A stretch of 56,431 bases of DNA from Clostridiales bacterium. GTDB lineage: Bacteria > Bacillota > Clostridia > Lachnospirales > Lachnospiraceae. Positions within the stretch are counted from its first letter, which is position 1. The number at the start of each line of letters is the position of its first letter. A model generated the notes under the pieces. It was not told the DNA's origin, ran no database searches, and saw only the letters and a program-made list of their open reading frames with translations. Shown here in pieces: positions 1 through 7,581 of this stretch. The position numbers were made by a program, and so were the translations under genes. The stretch lies in contig JAGZHZ010000016.1 in assembly GCA_018366495.1 (NCBI GenBank), positions 1 to 56,431 of the forward strand, written 5' to 3'.

Positions 1-23
1 AGTATAAAATAAAACAAATAAAA

Positions 24-221
24 TTGGTAAATGAAAAAGAAAATCAAGATCATCATAAAGAAATTTGGTACGAAATTATGTTAGTTAGAATGAAGTTTCG
101 TTTACTGGATCAGGGAGAGCATACAGTACAATACTGGAAATTTGTAGATAAAGAAGAAAAACTATTGGCAGATGAAATTTTAAGAGATTTAGAATATCAA
201 AAAAAAGAAGAGCGAATATAG
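24..221 (+). CDS. Small hypothetical protein, possibly 5'-truncated; paralogue of the fragment at 810-980
   Basis: I do not recognise a family. The 65-residue reading frame begins at a TTG with no good ribosome binding site, and the same frame is open to the left edge of the window, so this may be the 3' part of a longer gene. The core from KEIWY (about residue 12) through YWKFV (about residues 37-41) to the C-terminus recurs in a decayed copy near 840-980, with about half the residues identical. It is charged, has no signal peptide or membrane segment, and sits in very AT-rich DNA beside other small orphan genes. Immunity protein of a toxin locus is an inference from context only. Confidence 0.45.
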   Translation: MVNEKENQDHHKEIWYEIMLVRMKFRLLDQGEHTVQYWKFVDKEEKLLADEILRDLEYQKKEERI

Positions 222-314
222 ATTGCAGAGCAAAGTTAGTATGGCATGGAGGTTATAGTTTTTAAAATTAGGATAAAAAAGAAATGAAAAATCAAATTTT
301 AATGAATAGAATTT

Positions 315-791
315 ATGATTGGCGATCTGTATGATAGTGATTCTGCCAAGGATAGGAATGAATTTTATCTCGCGAAAGATAAGTCTTTGATGTATCAATC
401 CATAATAGATGGAGATTACAGTATATTACTTGGCGGTAATTGGCGATTCGAACTTATAGTTGACAGCTCTACAGGACTTTGTGTAAAATTTCAGAGTCTT
501 TTAGATGAACTAAAAGTGTTATATAAACATTTAGTTTTGCCAGAATCAAAAGCGAGGAAAGTTTTTGTCAAGAGTGATGAGATATTGTATCCTGGAGAAG
601 GCTGTCATTATTATCCGTTTGTAAATAAGGCGTATTGGGATGAAAGAAAGAATATCCTTTGTATAGGCAATCCTGATGCAGTTGGAGAAGCGATTGAGTT
701 TGCCTCACATATAATTATGGTTGTGAAAAAATACCAATTAGTTTGTCTTTATTTGAATTTAAATAATGTTCATGGGATTGATTTTCTGTGA
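315..791 (+). CDS. Hypothetical protein, immunity-like (158 aa)
   Basis: Unrecognised soluble protein of up to 158 residues with no signal peptide or transmembrane segment. No Shine-Dalgarno precedes the ATG at 315. A better-placed ATG at 284 has AGGAT about 10 bases upstream, but lies in another frame and stops after 16 codons, so a frameshift near 330 could have broken a longer N-terminus. Codon use is AT-rich, like its neighbours and unlike the genes after 2238. The single-gene size, isolation and neighbours fit an immunity protein of a polymorphic toxin cluster, but no motif proves it. Confidence 0.5.
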   Translation: MIGDLYDSDSAKDRNEFYLAKDKSLMYQSIIDGDYSILLGGNWRFELIVDSSTGLCVKFQSLLDELKVLYKHLVLPESKARKVFVKSDEILYPGEGCHYYPFVNKAYWDERKNILCIGNPDAVGEAIEFASHIIMVVKKYQLVCLYLNLNNVHGIDFL

Positions 792-809
792 GATTTTAAT
801 GGTATGTAA

Positions 810-980
810 AATTATAGGATAGAGAAAATAAGACCGATAAAAGAAATCTGGTATAAAATTATATTAAGGAAAAATGGATTTTATTCTAAATATGGAAACT
901 ATATAGTCGGATATTGGAAATTTGTAAATACAGAAGATGGATGGCTGGTAGATGAAAGCTTAAGTTGTGCAGAATACTAG
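810..980 (+). pseudogene. Start-less paralogue of the 24-221 gene
   Basis: The frame from the stop at 807-809 to the TAG at 978-980 has no ATG, GTG or TTG before the conserved core, yet encodes KEIWY (840-854), then YWKFV and a DE-x-L/EY ending, matching the protein at 24-221 over about 46 residues. The DNA is also recognisably similar around the KEIWY codons. This is best explained as a duplicated copy that has lost its start or 5' portion. It lies between two other immunity-like genes, suggesting growth of the array by duplication. Confidence 0.6.
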
Positions 981-989
981 GTAAAATAT

Positions 990-1532
990 ATGATTTTGTA
1001 TAGTGATGAGTATACGAAAAGGTTTGAATTTGAGGGGAAATGGCTTGACAGTATTGGGTATTTGTATGAAAAATGGACAGTGGGGAGAGAAAATATATCA
1101 TTGTTTTTGAAGTTTTCATTTAATATTTGGTATACTTTGACTTTAGATGGATGTGAACTCTCGCTGAAAAAAAGGGAGTATGATATATTGACTCAAATGC
1201 TGTGTCATTGCTTGGAACATTTTAAGGAATCTTTTGCTGCTTGTGAGGATTGCCAATGGATATTTGGATATATGATGGAAGTTAGAACAGATTTATTTCT
1301 CAGTTCAAAATTGGAATATAATACAATAGAAAAAATAGGTAAAGCTTTAATCGAGAAAGCAAGTGATAAAGGAAATATATTTGCACAACTTCTATTTGCA
1401 CGGGATAATTGTTCTAAAGAAAATATTGAAAGAAAAAGAAAAAAAGTCAAAGAATCTATATCAAAATATTTTGATAATTCGCAGGAGACTGACCAATATT
1501 TCATTGAAATTTTAACAATGGAAGTAGAGTAA
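990..1532 (+). CDS. Hypothetical protein, immunity-like (180 aa)
   Basis: Unrecognised 180-residue soluble protein. It starts at ATG 990, ten bases after the decayed KEIWY fragment ends, with only a weak AGGT upstream. The middle holds a Cys/Trp-containing stretch (CEDCQW, about residues 86-91), followed by a helical, Lys/Glu-rich C-terminal half with AQLLFARDNC at about residues 131-140. The helical character and the local context suggest an immunity protein, but I cannot assign a Pfam family. AT-rich composition matches the flanking genes, consistent with acquired DNA. Confidence 0.5.
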   Translation: MILYSDEYTKRFEFEGKWLDSIGYLYEKWTVGRENISLFLKFSFNIWYTLTLDGCELSLKKREYDILTQMLCHCLEHFKESFAACEDCQWIFGYMMEVRTDLFLSSKLEYNTIEKIGKALIEKASDKGNIFAQLLFARDNCSKENIERKRKKVKESISKYFDNSQETDQYFIEILTMEVE

Positions 1533-1702
1533 TTACAGGCTGGATGTCAAGATTTTTAATGTTTGAAAAATAGTTTCTGACTGAAAGACAGGAAAACAGA
1601 GGGTAAAATGGTTATATTTGATTGAAAAGTATTAATGAGCAGGCAGAAGGAATGAATAAGAATCTACTCATGTATAAGAAACGAAAGTTGGTGAGATAGA
1701 AA

Positions 1703-2143
1703 ATGCATTTGTTTTTTTCATTGGAAGCTCAGGATGCCAGATTAGCGAACATCTTGTGGGATATAAAATGTCAGCTTCATTTTGTAACAGATGAAGAGGC
1801 TGGACTGGAAGAAATCGATAATTATGGAAAAGAATTTCGAAGCATTGCAATCATCCCTACTTGTGTCAGCAATGAATTTTGGAAAGCATTAGGATGGAAA
1901 GAGCGTAGATTAATTTGGCGAAAGAAAAGAGAAGCGGATATTCGACTTCGTATAAATTATGAGCGTTTTATAAAAGAATCAACAGAAAATAAGAGGTTAA
2001 TGGTAGTTGATATTATTGTAAAATCTATAAAAGTTGTGCAAGAAAAGTCGAAAGAAGATTTCCGGGGAAATGAATTAATTGGAGACATTTTGGAAACTCT
2101 AAATGTCTCCCAAAGTCAACTGGATCAACTGAATATGGAATAA
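1703..2143 (+). CDS. Immunity protein, probable Imm44 family
   Basis: The 146-residue protein has an N-terminal strand-rich part and a C-terminal half with RLRINYERFIK (about residues 77-87), followed by a helical segment containing IIVKSIKVV. As I recall the Imm44 family (immunity proteins in polymorphic toxin systems), it has a short N-terminal strand and a central R-L-x-I-x-Y-x-x-F block followed by a helix, and this fits; the assignment is by pattern, not by search. ATG 1703 follows GGTGAG at 1689-1694. No toxin gene is in the window; any partner would lie left of base 1. It is the last gene of the AT-rich stretch. Confidence 0.5.
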   Translation: MHLFFSLEAQDARLANILWDIKCQLHFVTDEEAGLEEIDNYGKEFRSIAIIPTCVSNEFWKALGWKERRLIWRKKREADIRLRINYERFIKESTENKRLMVVDIIVKSIKVVQEKSKEDFRGNELIGDILETLNVSQSQLDQLNME

Positions 2144-2237
2144 GCAAATACAAAAATATTATCGAATGCGTCGTAAAAACCCTAGCTTTAGCTATGAGGA
2201 GTGTCAAGGAGTAGTTCTCAGAGAGGAAGAAAAAGAA

Positions 2238-3122
2238 ATGAAAAAAAGAATAGTATTTCATCCAGGAGATCATGTTGGGATCACCGTGTGTTCTAATGGA
2301 TTGAAAAGAGAACAGAAAAAAGAGATCGAGCGTCTGAGACAGTGCCTGAATGAGATGGGACTTATTCCAGTCTTTTCAGATTTACTGTATGAGACGCATT
2401 CTGTTTTTTCAGGATCAGGAAAAGAGCGTGCGCAGGAACTGATGCATTTCTTTGAAGACGATAAAATAAAAGCGATTTTTGATATCTCAGGCGGTGATCT
2501 GGCAAATCAGCTTTTAGAATATTTGGACTATGAGAAAATCAAACAGGCTGGGAAACCTTTTTTTGGATACAGCGATCTGACGGTTTTGCTGAATGGGATC
2601 TATGCAAAGACAGGAAGCAGAACCTGCCTGTACCAAATCAGAAATCTGATTCGGAAGGATGAAAAAGAACAGAAACAGCGCTTTAAGGAGACGTTTTTTG
2701 AAGGCGGCTCTTCTCTTTTTCAGAGTGAATGGAAATTTTTGCAGGGAGAAGAGATAAAGGGAAACGTGGCAGGCGGAAACATCCGATGTTTTTTGAAACT
2801 GGCAGGCACTCCTTATTTTCCTGATTTGACAGATAAAGTGTTATTTTTGGAGTCTCTGGGCGGCGAAGAGGCAGTGATGACATCGCTGCTGACACAGCTG
2901 CGCCAGCTTGGCGTGTTTCAAAAAGTCTGTGGGATTTTGCTTGGTACATTTACGAAGATGCAGCAGATGCAAAGAGAAGCGTCAATAGAAGAGTTAGTAG
3001 AAAAGATTATAGATGATCCCAAGATGCCGATTGCAAAGACAGAGCAAATCGGTCACGGAAGCGACTCAAGATGTCTGATGATCGGAGGGCATATAGAGGT
3101 CAGAAAAGAAGAAATAGGATGA
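2238..3122 (+). CDS. S66 family peptidase (LD-carboxypeptidase / MccF-like)
   Basis: A 294-residue serine peptidase of family S66, whose members cleave L,D-peptide bonds in muropeptides (LdcA) or amide bonds in microcin C-like compounds (MccF). The nucleophile elbow GYSDLT places the catalytic Ser at residue 112. The expected Glu lies in FLESLGGEE and the His in QIGHGSDSR near the C-terminus, so the Ser-Glu-His triad appears complete. SGGD at residues 84-87 matches the family's N-terminal loop. I chose ATG 2238 over the longer frame from 2166 because GAGGAAG sits just upstream. No signal peptide, so it is probably cytoplasmic, in wall recycling or peptide detoxification. Confidence 0.88.
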   Translation: MKKRIVFHPGDHVGITVCSNGLKREQKKEIERLRQCLNEMGLIPVFSDLLYETHSVFSGSGKERAQELMHFFEDDKIKAIFDISGGDLANQLLEYLDYEKIKQAGKPFFGYSDLTVLLNGIYAKTGSRTCLYQIRNLIRKDEKEQKQRFKETFFEGGSSLFQSEWKFLQGEEIKGNVAGGNIRCFLKLAGTPYFPDLTDKVLFLESLGGEEAVMTSLLTQLRQLGVFQKVCGILLGTFTKMQQMQREASIEELVEKIIDDPKMPIAKTEQIGHGSDSRCLMIGGHIEVRKEEIG

Positions 3123-3204
3123 TACAAGATAGGGCTGGAGAATGACAGAATAAAAAGTAAGTATTAGATACATAAATATATTGCGGCAGAAAGGAGAAAA
3201 TGGA

Positions 3205-3363
3205 GTGGCTGGAACAATAATAGTAATTGCTGTGATTGCGCTGCTGGCAGCAGTAGCTGTGCGCAGTATTTACAGACAGAAAAAGACAGGCGGATGCTGT
3301 GGAAGTTGCAGCGGCTGTTCTCAAAAATGTGCTTATGATAAAACAAAACAAAATCAGAAATAA
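3205..3363 (+). CDS. FeoB-associated-type Cys-rich membrane microprotein
   Basis: A 52-residue protein with one N-terminal transmembrane helix (about residues 2-20) and a cytoplasmic tail carrying GGCCGSCSGCSQKC, five cysteines in close spacing. This architecture matches the FeoB-associated Cys-rich membrane protein family, thought to act with the FeoB ferrous iron transporter. The start is taken as GTG 3205 because AAGGAG at 3191-3196 is 8 bases upstream; a longer TTG frame from 3181 has no ribosome binding site. No feoA or feoB is nearby, so it is an orphan member here. It follows the S66 peptidase by 82 bases. Confidence 0.7.
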   Translation: MAGTIIVIAVIALLAAVAVRSIYRQKKTGGCCGSCSGCSQKCAYDKTKQNQK

Positions 3364-3474
3364 GAAGAAAAGATAAAAAGAAATAAGAATCCATTAATAA
3401 GAAGAAATAACAAGTAACAAGAAGAAACCGTAACTTAGAAAGAAATAAAAAATAACAAGAAATAAAAAGGTGTC

Positions 3475-3533
3475 AAAAAAGACGGATACGGCAAGAGCAT
3501 AAAAAATGATCTTGTGCATCCGTCTTTTTTTAT
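3475..3533. terminator. Bidirectional intrinsic terminator
   Basis: A 13-bp outer stem (3475-3487 with 3518-3530) reads AAAAAAGACGGAT against ATCCGTCTTTTTT, with a further inner pairing CAAGA/TCTTG. A-run and T-run flank it, so it can serve the plus-strand microprotein gene and the minus-strand HD-domain gene. The 3364-3470 stretch before it is purine/A-rich with repeated AGAAATAA-like words and no visible gene. Confidence 0.88.
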
Positions 3534-3564
3534 AGACATTTTTGTCAGAATAAATCCAAAAATT

Positions 3565-3993
3565 TTATGATTCCAGAAGTGCGATTGCACGTTGATATTT
3601 CTCAAAACGCTGTCTGGAGCTGTCATCCTGAACAGAGAGACGAGAGACATCGCTGTTATGCGTCAGATCAGCAAGTTTGATTTTTCTGGCGAGTTCATTC
3701 CCTTTTAAGCGCTGAACATATTCGAGATAAGGAACTTGCTTTTCATGGGTGAGAAGAGAGAGAGCTTCCAATATAGGTTCAGGAAATCCTTCTGCTTTCA
3801 AATCTTCTAAGGAAATATCACTATCTTCGATGACATCATGAAGGAGAGCTGTGATGACAGAGTATTCTGTGTCCATCTGTTCTGCGAGGTGAAGAGGGTG
3901 AAAGATATAAGGCATACCGCCTTTGTCGACGTGATCTCTGTGGGCATGATAGGCGATGAGCATCGCTTTTTTGCTTAATTCCGTGTAAATCAT
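3565..3993 (-). CDS. HD-domain (p)ppGpp hydrolase-like protein
   Basis: A 142-residue stand-alone HD hydrolase related to the hydrolase half of RelA/SpoT enzymes and to small alarmone hydrolases. Visible metal-site motifs are the N-terminal His cluster (H16, H18, H32), the HD pair at residues 52-53 in LLHDVIEDSD, and KLADLTHN at 106-113, which corresponds to the family's D-x-x-x-N. There is no synthetase, TGS or ACT domain. The start codon is preceded on its strand by AGGAGG. It lies alone, convergent with the gene at 3205. Alarmone or other nucleotide hydrolysis is family-based; the actual substrate is unknown. Confidence 0.82.
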   Translation of the reverse strand: MIYTELSKKAMLIAYHAHRDHVDKGGMPYIFHPLHLAEQMDTEYSVITALLHDVIEDSDISLEDLKAEGFPEPILEALSLLTHEKQVPYLEYVQRLKGNELARKIKLADLTHNSDVSRLSVQDDSSRQRFEKYQRAIALLES

Positions 3994-4159
3994 GGCAAAT
4001 CCTCCTAATGACAGTACAAGGCACTTGTTTCTGCGGCATTTAAAAAAATCAGGATATCTGTTTTATATGATTAGATAATTTTAGTTTATTGCCGCCAATC
4101 CGATCTGTCAAGTGGATAAAAAATCTATTTTCTGCCACTTTTTTGACGTCGTTTTTCGG

Positions 4160-4188
4160 TGGAAAAAAAAGAATAAATGCGCTATACT
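4160..4188 (+). promoter_or_regulatory. Probable sigma-A promoter for the SCP2/ADH/ALDH operon
   Basis: TGGAAA (4160-4165), 17 bases, TATACT (4183-4188). The -10 is good and the -35 matches four of six positions. The first gene starts at 4221 after an AAAGGGAG ribosome binding site. Confidence 0.5.
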
Positions 4189-4220
4189 AATAAAAAGTAA
4201 AAAAAGAAAGGGAGTGCGGC

Positions 4221-4733
4221 ATGGAAAGAAAAATAGCAGAAATGATCCTCTATTTTTTGTATGGTGGTCTGAAAGAACTGAGTGCGTACGATGATCGAAT
4301 CAAAAAAGAGGTAAAGAACTGGAGACCGGGGATGATTTATGCTTTGAAATGCGGACCGGACGGCCCAGATCTTTATATCAGAAAGGGCGAGTATGGGTTA
4401 GAAAAACTGGATCCATCCATTCAGGAGGCATCAGATGTCTGTATTCAGTTTAAAAGCTTTGCCCATGCTTTTTGTGTGCTGACAGGCAGGCAGAGCGTTG
4501 AAAAAGCGTATGCGCAGCACAATGTTACTTTGCATGGAAATGTGGCAGATACAATGTCATTTGCACGGTGTGTCGATTTGATAGAAGCATATTTATTCCC
4601 AAAAATTATCGCAAAGCGGATTTTAAAGGAAGTTCCAGGAAAGCAGATCTCTTCTTTTATTATTTATGGAAAAATATTGTTTCATATACCAAGTGAATGG
4701 CGGGAGCAGGAATTGGCAAAAATGGGGAGGTAA
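4221..4733 (+). CDS. SCP2-like (sterol carrier protein 2 fold) protein
   Basis: A 170-residue protein whose middle and C-terminal parts resemble SCP2-type lipid-binding domains: a strand ending in CIQFKS (about residues 75-80), a helix with CVLTGRQS (about 85-92), then AYAQH and a strand-turn LHGNVADTMSFAR (about 105-117) in the order seen in that family. No signal peptide. It is the first gene of an operon with an iron alcohol dehydrogenase (11 bases downstream) and an aldehyde dehydrogenase, which suggests handling of a hydrophobic substrate. The SCP2 assignment is by pattern and moderately sure; it could simply be an uncharacterised clostridial family. Confidence 0.55.
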   Translation: MERKIAEMILYFLYGGLKELSAYDDRIKKEVKNWRPGMIYALKCGPDGPDLYIRKGEYGLEKLDPSIQEASDVCIQFKSFAHAFCVLTGRQSVEKAYAQHNVTLHGNVADTMSFARCVDLIEAYLFPKIIAKRILKEVPGKQISSFIIYGKILFHIPSEWREQELAKMGR

Positions 4734-4743
4734 AAAGAAACAT

Positions 4744-5928
4744 ATGGGACACAATTACTATGAATTTCAGCATAAGACAAAAATTATGGCAGGGGAACTG
4801 GCGCTGGAAAAAATCCCGTTCGAGCTAAAAGGGCTCGGTGTAAGAAAACCGATGATCTTATCAGACGCTGGTCTCGCAAAAACCGGGACACTTCAGATCG
4901 TTTTGAATGCGCTGGAGGAGGGGGATATCCAACCATCATGTATTGATACAGACATTCCGAGAGATTCTTCTTTGAGCTGTGTCAATCGTCTTGCCATAGA
5001 ATATAAAAATAAAAAATGTGACAGTATCATTGCAGTTGGAGGCGGTTCTGTGCTGGACACAGCAAAAGGAGTGCGGATGGTGCTTTCTCAGGGGACAAAA
5101 GATATCGTACATCTTGCCGGATGTGAAAGTCTGAAAAAGGGAAAAGAGATTCCTTTTGTTGCGATCCCGACAACTGCAGGGACGGGATCGGAATCAACGC
5201 TTGTCGCTGTGATTAAAGATGAAGAAAATAAGGTAAAGATGGAATATATTTCCTACTATCTTCAGCCTGATTTTGCAGTTTTGGATGTGCGGATGACTCA
5301 GACGCTGCCTCCCAGAATGACAGCTTCGACAGGAATGGATGCGCTGTGCCATGCGGTTGAGGCATATACTTGTCTCCAAAAAAATCCAGTCAGCGACGCA
5401 TACGCATTTGCTGCGATTGAGATGATTCGAGAAAATTTATTTTCAGCTGTGCGGTGTGGATTTAAAAAAGAGGCCAGATTTGCCATGGCAAATGCTTCTA
5501 TGCTTGCCGGTGCTGCATTTTCTAATTCTATGGTTGGGATTATCCATGCAGTCGGACACGCGCTGGGAGGAGTATGCCACGTTGCCCATGGAGATGCGAT
5601 GAATATTTTACTGCCGTATGGGATGAAATATAATTATGATATTTGTAAAAAAGAGTATGGAAAATTGCTGCTTCCTCTTGCCGGCGCTGAAGTATATGCA
5701 AAGACGGAAGAGAAAGACCGGGCGAAGGAATCCATCCGCACAATCCTGAAAATGAGAAAAAAGCTGTATCGGATGTGCGGTCTGCCGACGCATTTAAGGG
5801 AAGCAGGAGTAAAACCAGAACAATTTGAAGCAGTGGCAAGAGCGGCTGTAAATGACGGAGCGATGATTGTAAATCCGAAAGCAGCAGGTATAGAGGATGT
5901 ACTGAAAATTCTTGCCGAGGCATATTGA
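4744..5928 (+). CDS. Iron-containing alcohol dehydrogenase
   Basis: A 394-residue group III alcohol dehydrogenase that interconverts alcohols and aldehydes using NAD(P)H. The nucleotide-binding GGGSVLDTAKG begins near residue 98, and GTGSE follows near 146. The metal ligands are all present: D199 and H203 in MDALCHAVEAY, H268, and H282 in HVAHGDAM, spaced as in FucO-type enzymes. The start at ATG 4744 is chosen over an upstream in-frame ATG at 4666 because GGGAGGT lies 11 bases upstream and the longer form would overlap the preceding gene. The stop overlaps the leader of the aldehyde dehydrogenase, indicating co-translation. Confidence 0.92.
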   Translation: MGHNYYEFQHKTKIMAGELALEKIPFELKGLGVRKPMILSDAGLAKTGTLQIVLNALEEGDIQPSCIDTDIPRDSSLSCVNRLAIEYKNKKCDSIIAVGGGSVLDTAKGVRMVLSQGTKDIVHLAGCESLKKGKEIPFVAIPTTAGTGSESTLVAVIKDEENKVKMEYISYYLQPDFAVLDVRMTQTLPPRMTASTGMDALCHAVEAYTCLQKNPVSDAYAFAAIEMIRENLFSAVRCGFKKEARFAMANASMLAGAAFSNSMVGIIHAVGHALGGVCHVAHGDAMNILLPYGMKYNYDICKKEYGKLLLPLAGAEVYAKTEEKDRAKESIRTILKMRKKLYRMCGLPTHLREAGVKPEQFEAVARAAVNDGAMIVNPKAAGIEDVLKILAEAY

Positions 5929-5938
5929 GGTGAAGGGT

Positions 5939-7318
5939 ATGAAAGAGCAGACAATAAGAAAATTGGTGGAAGAACAGCGTGCGTATTTTATGTCTGGAAA
6001 GACAAAAAATATAAAAATGCGTCTGAATGCGCTGGAAAGACTGGAGCAGGCGATCAAAAAGAGAGAAAAAGAAATTCATGAGGCGCTAAAAAAAGATCTG
6101 AATAAAGCGCAGATGGAATCTTATATGTCGGAGACAGGAATGACCTATGCCGAACTGTCCTATGTGAAAAAACATTTAAGAAGATGGGCTGTCTCTCATA
6201 CCGTACCGACGCCGCTGGCACAGTTTCATGGAAAATCTTTTTCCTGTCCGGAACCATACGGGGTAGTGTTGATTATGTCGCCTTGGAATTATCCGTTTAT
6301 GCTTGCGATGGAACCGCTGATTGGAGCCATTGCGGCTGGAAATTGCTGTATTGTAAAGCCATCCGCTTACTCTCCGAATGTCTCAAAAGTCATATGCAGT
6401 CTGATACAGGAGACATTTCCAAGAAAATATATTGCAGTAGTAGAAGGAGGAAGAGAAGAAAATACAGCCTTGCTGGAACAGCGTTTTGACTATATTTTCT
6501 TTACGGGGGGCGTTGCCGTCGGAAAGTATGTGATGGAAAAAGCGGCAAAGTATCTGACGCCAGTTACACTGGAGCTAGGTGGAAAGAGCCCATGTATCGT
6601 CGACCGGACAGCCAACATCAGACTGGCCGCAAAAAGAATCGTATTTGGAAAATTTTTAAACTGTGGTCAGACCTGTGTTGCGCCTGATTATCTTCTCGTT
6701 CAGGAGGAAGTAAAGGCAGAGCTTATCCAATATTTGATTAGATATATGAAGAAGATGTATGGAAGTCATCCTCTTCAAAATGAAGACTACCCGAAAATGA
6801 TCAACGAAAAACATTTTGACCGTGTCTGTCATCTCATGGAAGGGATGAAGATCGCGGCAGGCGGGACATATGACAGAAAACAGCTGAAAATTGCACCGAC
6901 GCTTTTGGATCATGTGAGAGAGGATGATCCTGTGATGCAGGAAGAAATTTTTGGACCAGTGCTGCCGATTTTAACATTCAAAGATTTTTCAGAGGCAGAG
7001 AAATTTGTGCAGAAGCGTGAAAAACCTCTTGCACTCTACCTGTTTACGACAGACAAAGAAGTGGAAAGACAGGCTCTTGCAAATTTATCGTTTGGAGGCG
7101 GCTGTATCAACGATACGATTATTCATCTGGCGACATCAAGACTGGGATTTGGAGGAGTCGGCGCAAGCGGCATGGGAAGCTATCACGGAAAAAAGAGTTT
7201 CCTGACCTTTTCTCATCAAAAGAGCATCGTGAAGAAATACAACTGGATTGACCTTCCGATTCGGTATCAGCCGTACACACGCTGGAAAGAGTGGGCAGTG
7301 CGTCTGTTTTTAAAATGA
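5939..7318 (+). CDS. Aldehyde dehydrogenase, ALDH3 (fatty-aldehyde) type
   Basis: A 459-residue NAD(P)-dependent aldehyde dehydrogenase. The catalytic Glu is E212 in LELGGKSP and the catalytic Cys is C246 in NCGQTCVAPDY; that exact neighbourhood is the signature of the ALDH3 branch, which includes fatty-aldehyde dehydrogenases. MSPWNYPF near residue 112 and EEIFGPVLP near 336 are further family motifs. ATG 5939 is chosen over 5912 because GAGGTG and GAAGGG lie just upstream. Placed 10 bases after the iron alcohol dehydrogenase, it probably completes an alcohol-aldehyde-acid pair; the substrate is not known. Confidence 0.9.
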   Translation: MKEQTIRKLVEEQRAYFMSGKTKNIKMRLNALERLEQAIKKREKEIHEALKKDLNKAQMESYMSETGMTYAELSYVKKHLRRWAVSHTVPTPLAQFHGKSFSCPEPYGVVLIMSPWNYPFMLAMEPLIGAIAAGNCCIVKPSAYSPNVSKVICSLIQETFPRKYIAVVEGGREENTALLEQRFDYIFFTGGVAVGKYVMEKAAKYLTPVTLELGGKSPCIVDRTANIRLAAKRIVFGKFLNCGQTCVAPDYLLVQEEVKAELIQYLIRYMKKMYGSHPLQNEDYPKMINEKHFDRVCHLMEGMKIAAGGTYDRKQLKIAPTLLDHVREDDPVMQEEIFGPVLPILTFKDFSEAEKFVQKREKPLALYLFTTDKEVERQALANLSFGGGCINDTIIHLATSRLGFGGVGASGMGSYHGKKSFLTFSHQKSIVKKYNWIDLPIRYQPYTRWKEWAVRLFLK

Positions 7319-7473
7319 ATTTCTTTTGATAAGATGAAAGCGTTATGAGAAATGAAAAACGTTATGATAAAACGAAAACAAACGGTGTTTCCATATTTTT
7401 TTATAAATAAAATGAGAACATGCGCGATGTTCCTTATCAGTGGTCAAAAAATATAGCATCAAGAACATGACAT

Positions 7474-7573
7474 CCTGTCTGTACCGTTGTCTTGACAATC
7501 GACAAGACATGTGGCATAGTTATAGCAATAAAAAATTAATTAAAGGTATGTGTGCCGTCTCGGTACAGACAGG
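7474..7573 (+). promoter_or_regulatory. nadA control region with nested inverted repeats and promoter
   Basis: A promoter TTGACA (7492-7497), 17 bases, CATAGT (7515-7520) drives nadABC. A palindrome TGTCTTG-N8-CAAGACA (7488-7494 and 7503-7509) sits directly on the -35 and is a likely repressor operator; it resembles sites of the NAD-biosynthesis repressor NiaR as I recall them. A second, perfect 13-base inverted repeat has one arm upstream of the promoter (CCTGTCTGTACCG, 7474-7486) and the other overlapping the ribosome binding site (7561-7573). The rest of 7319-7473 holds only a GAACAT/ATGTTC dyad (7416-7432) and A-rich DNA. Confidence 0.65.
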
Positions 7574-7581
7574 AGGAAGAA

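Noticed and set aside
4112..4294. 60-codon frame upstream of the SCP2-like gene
   Set aside because: It covers the promoter and reads the real gene in another frame, with no domain or ribosome binding site.
7416..7432. GAACAT-N5-ATGTTC dyad considered as a LexA box
   Set aside because: The Gram-positive LexA box needs four bases between the GAAC and GTTC halves; here the spacing is wrong and nad genes are not SOS genes.
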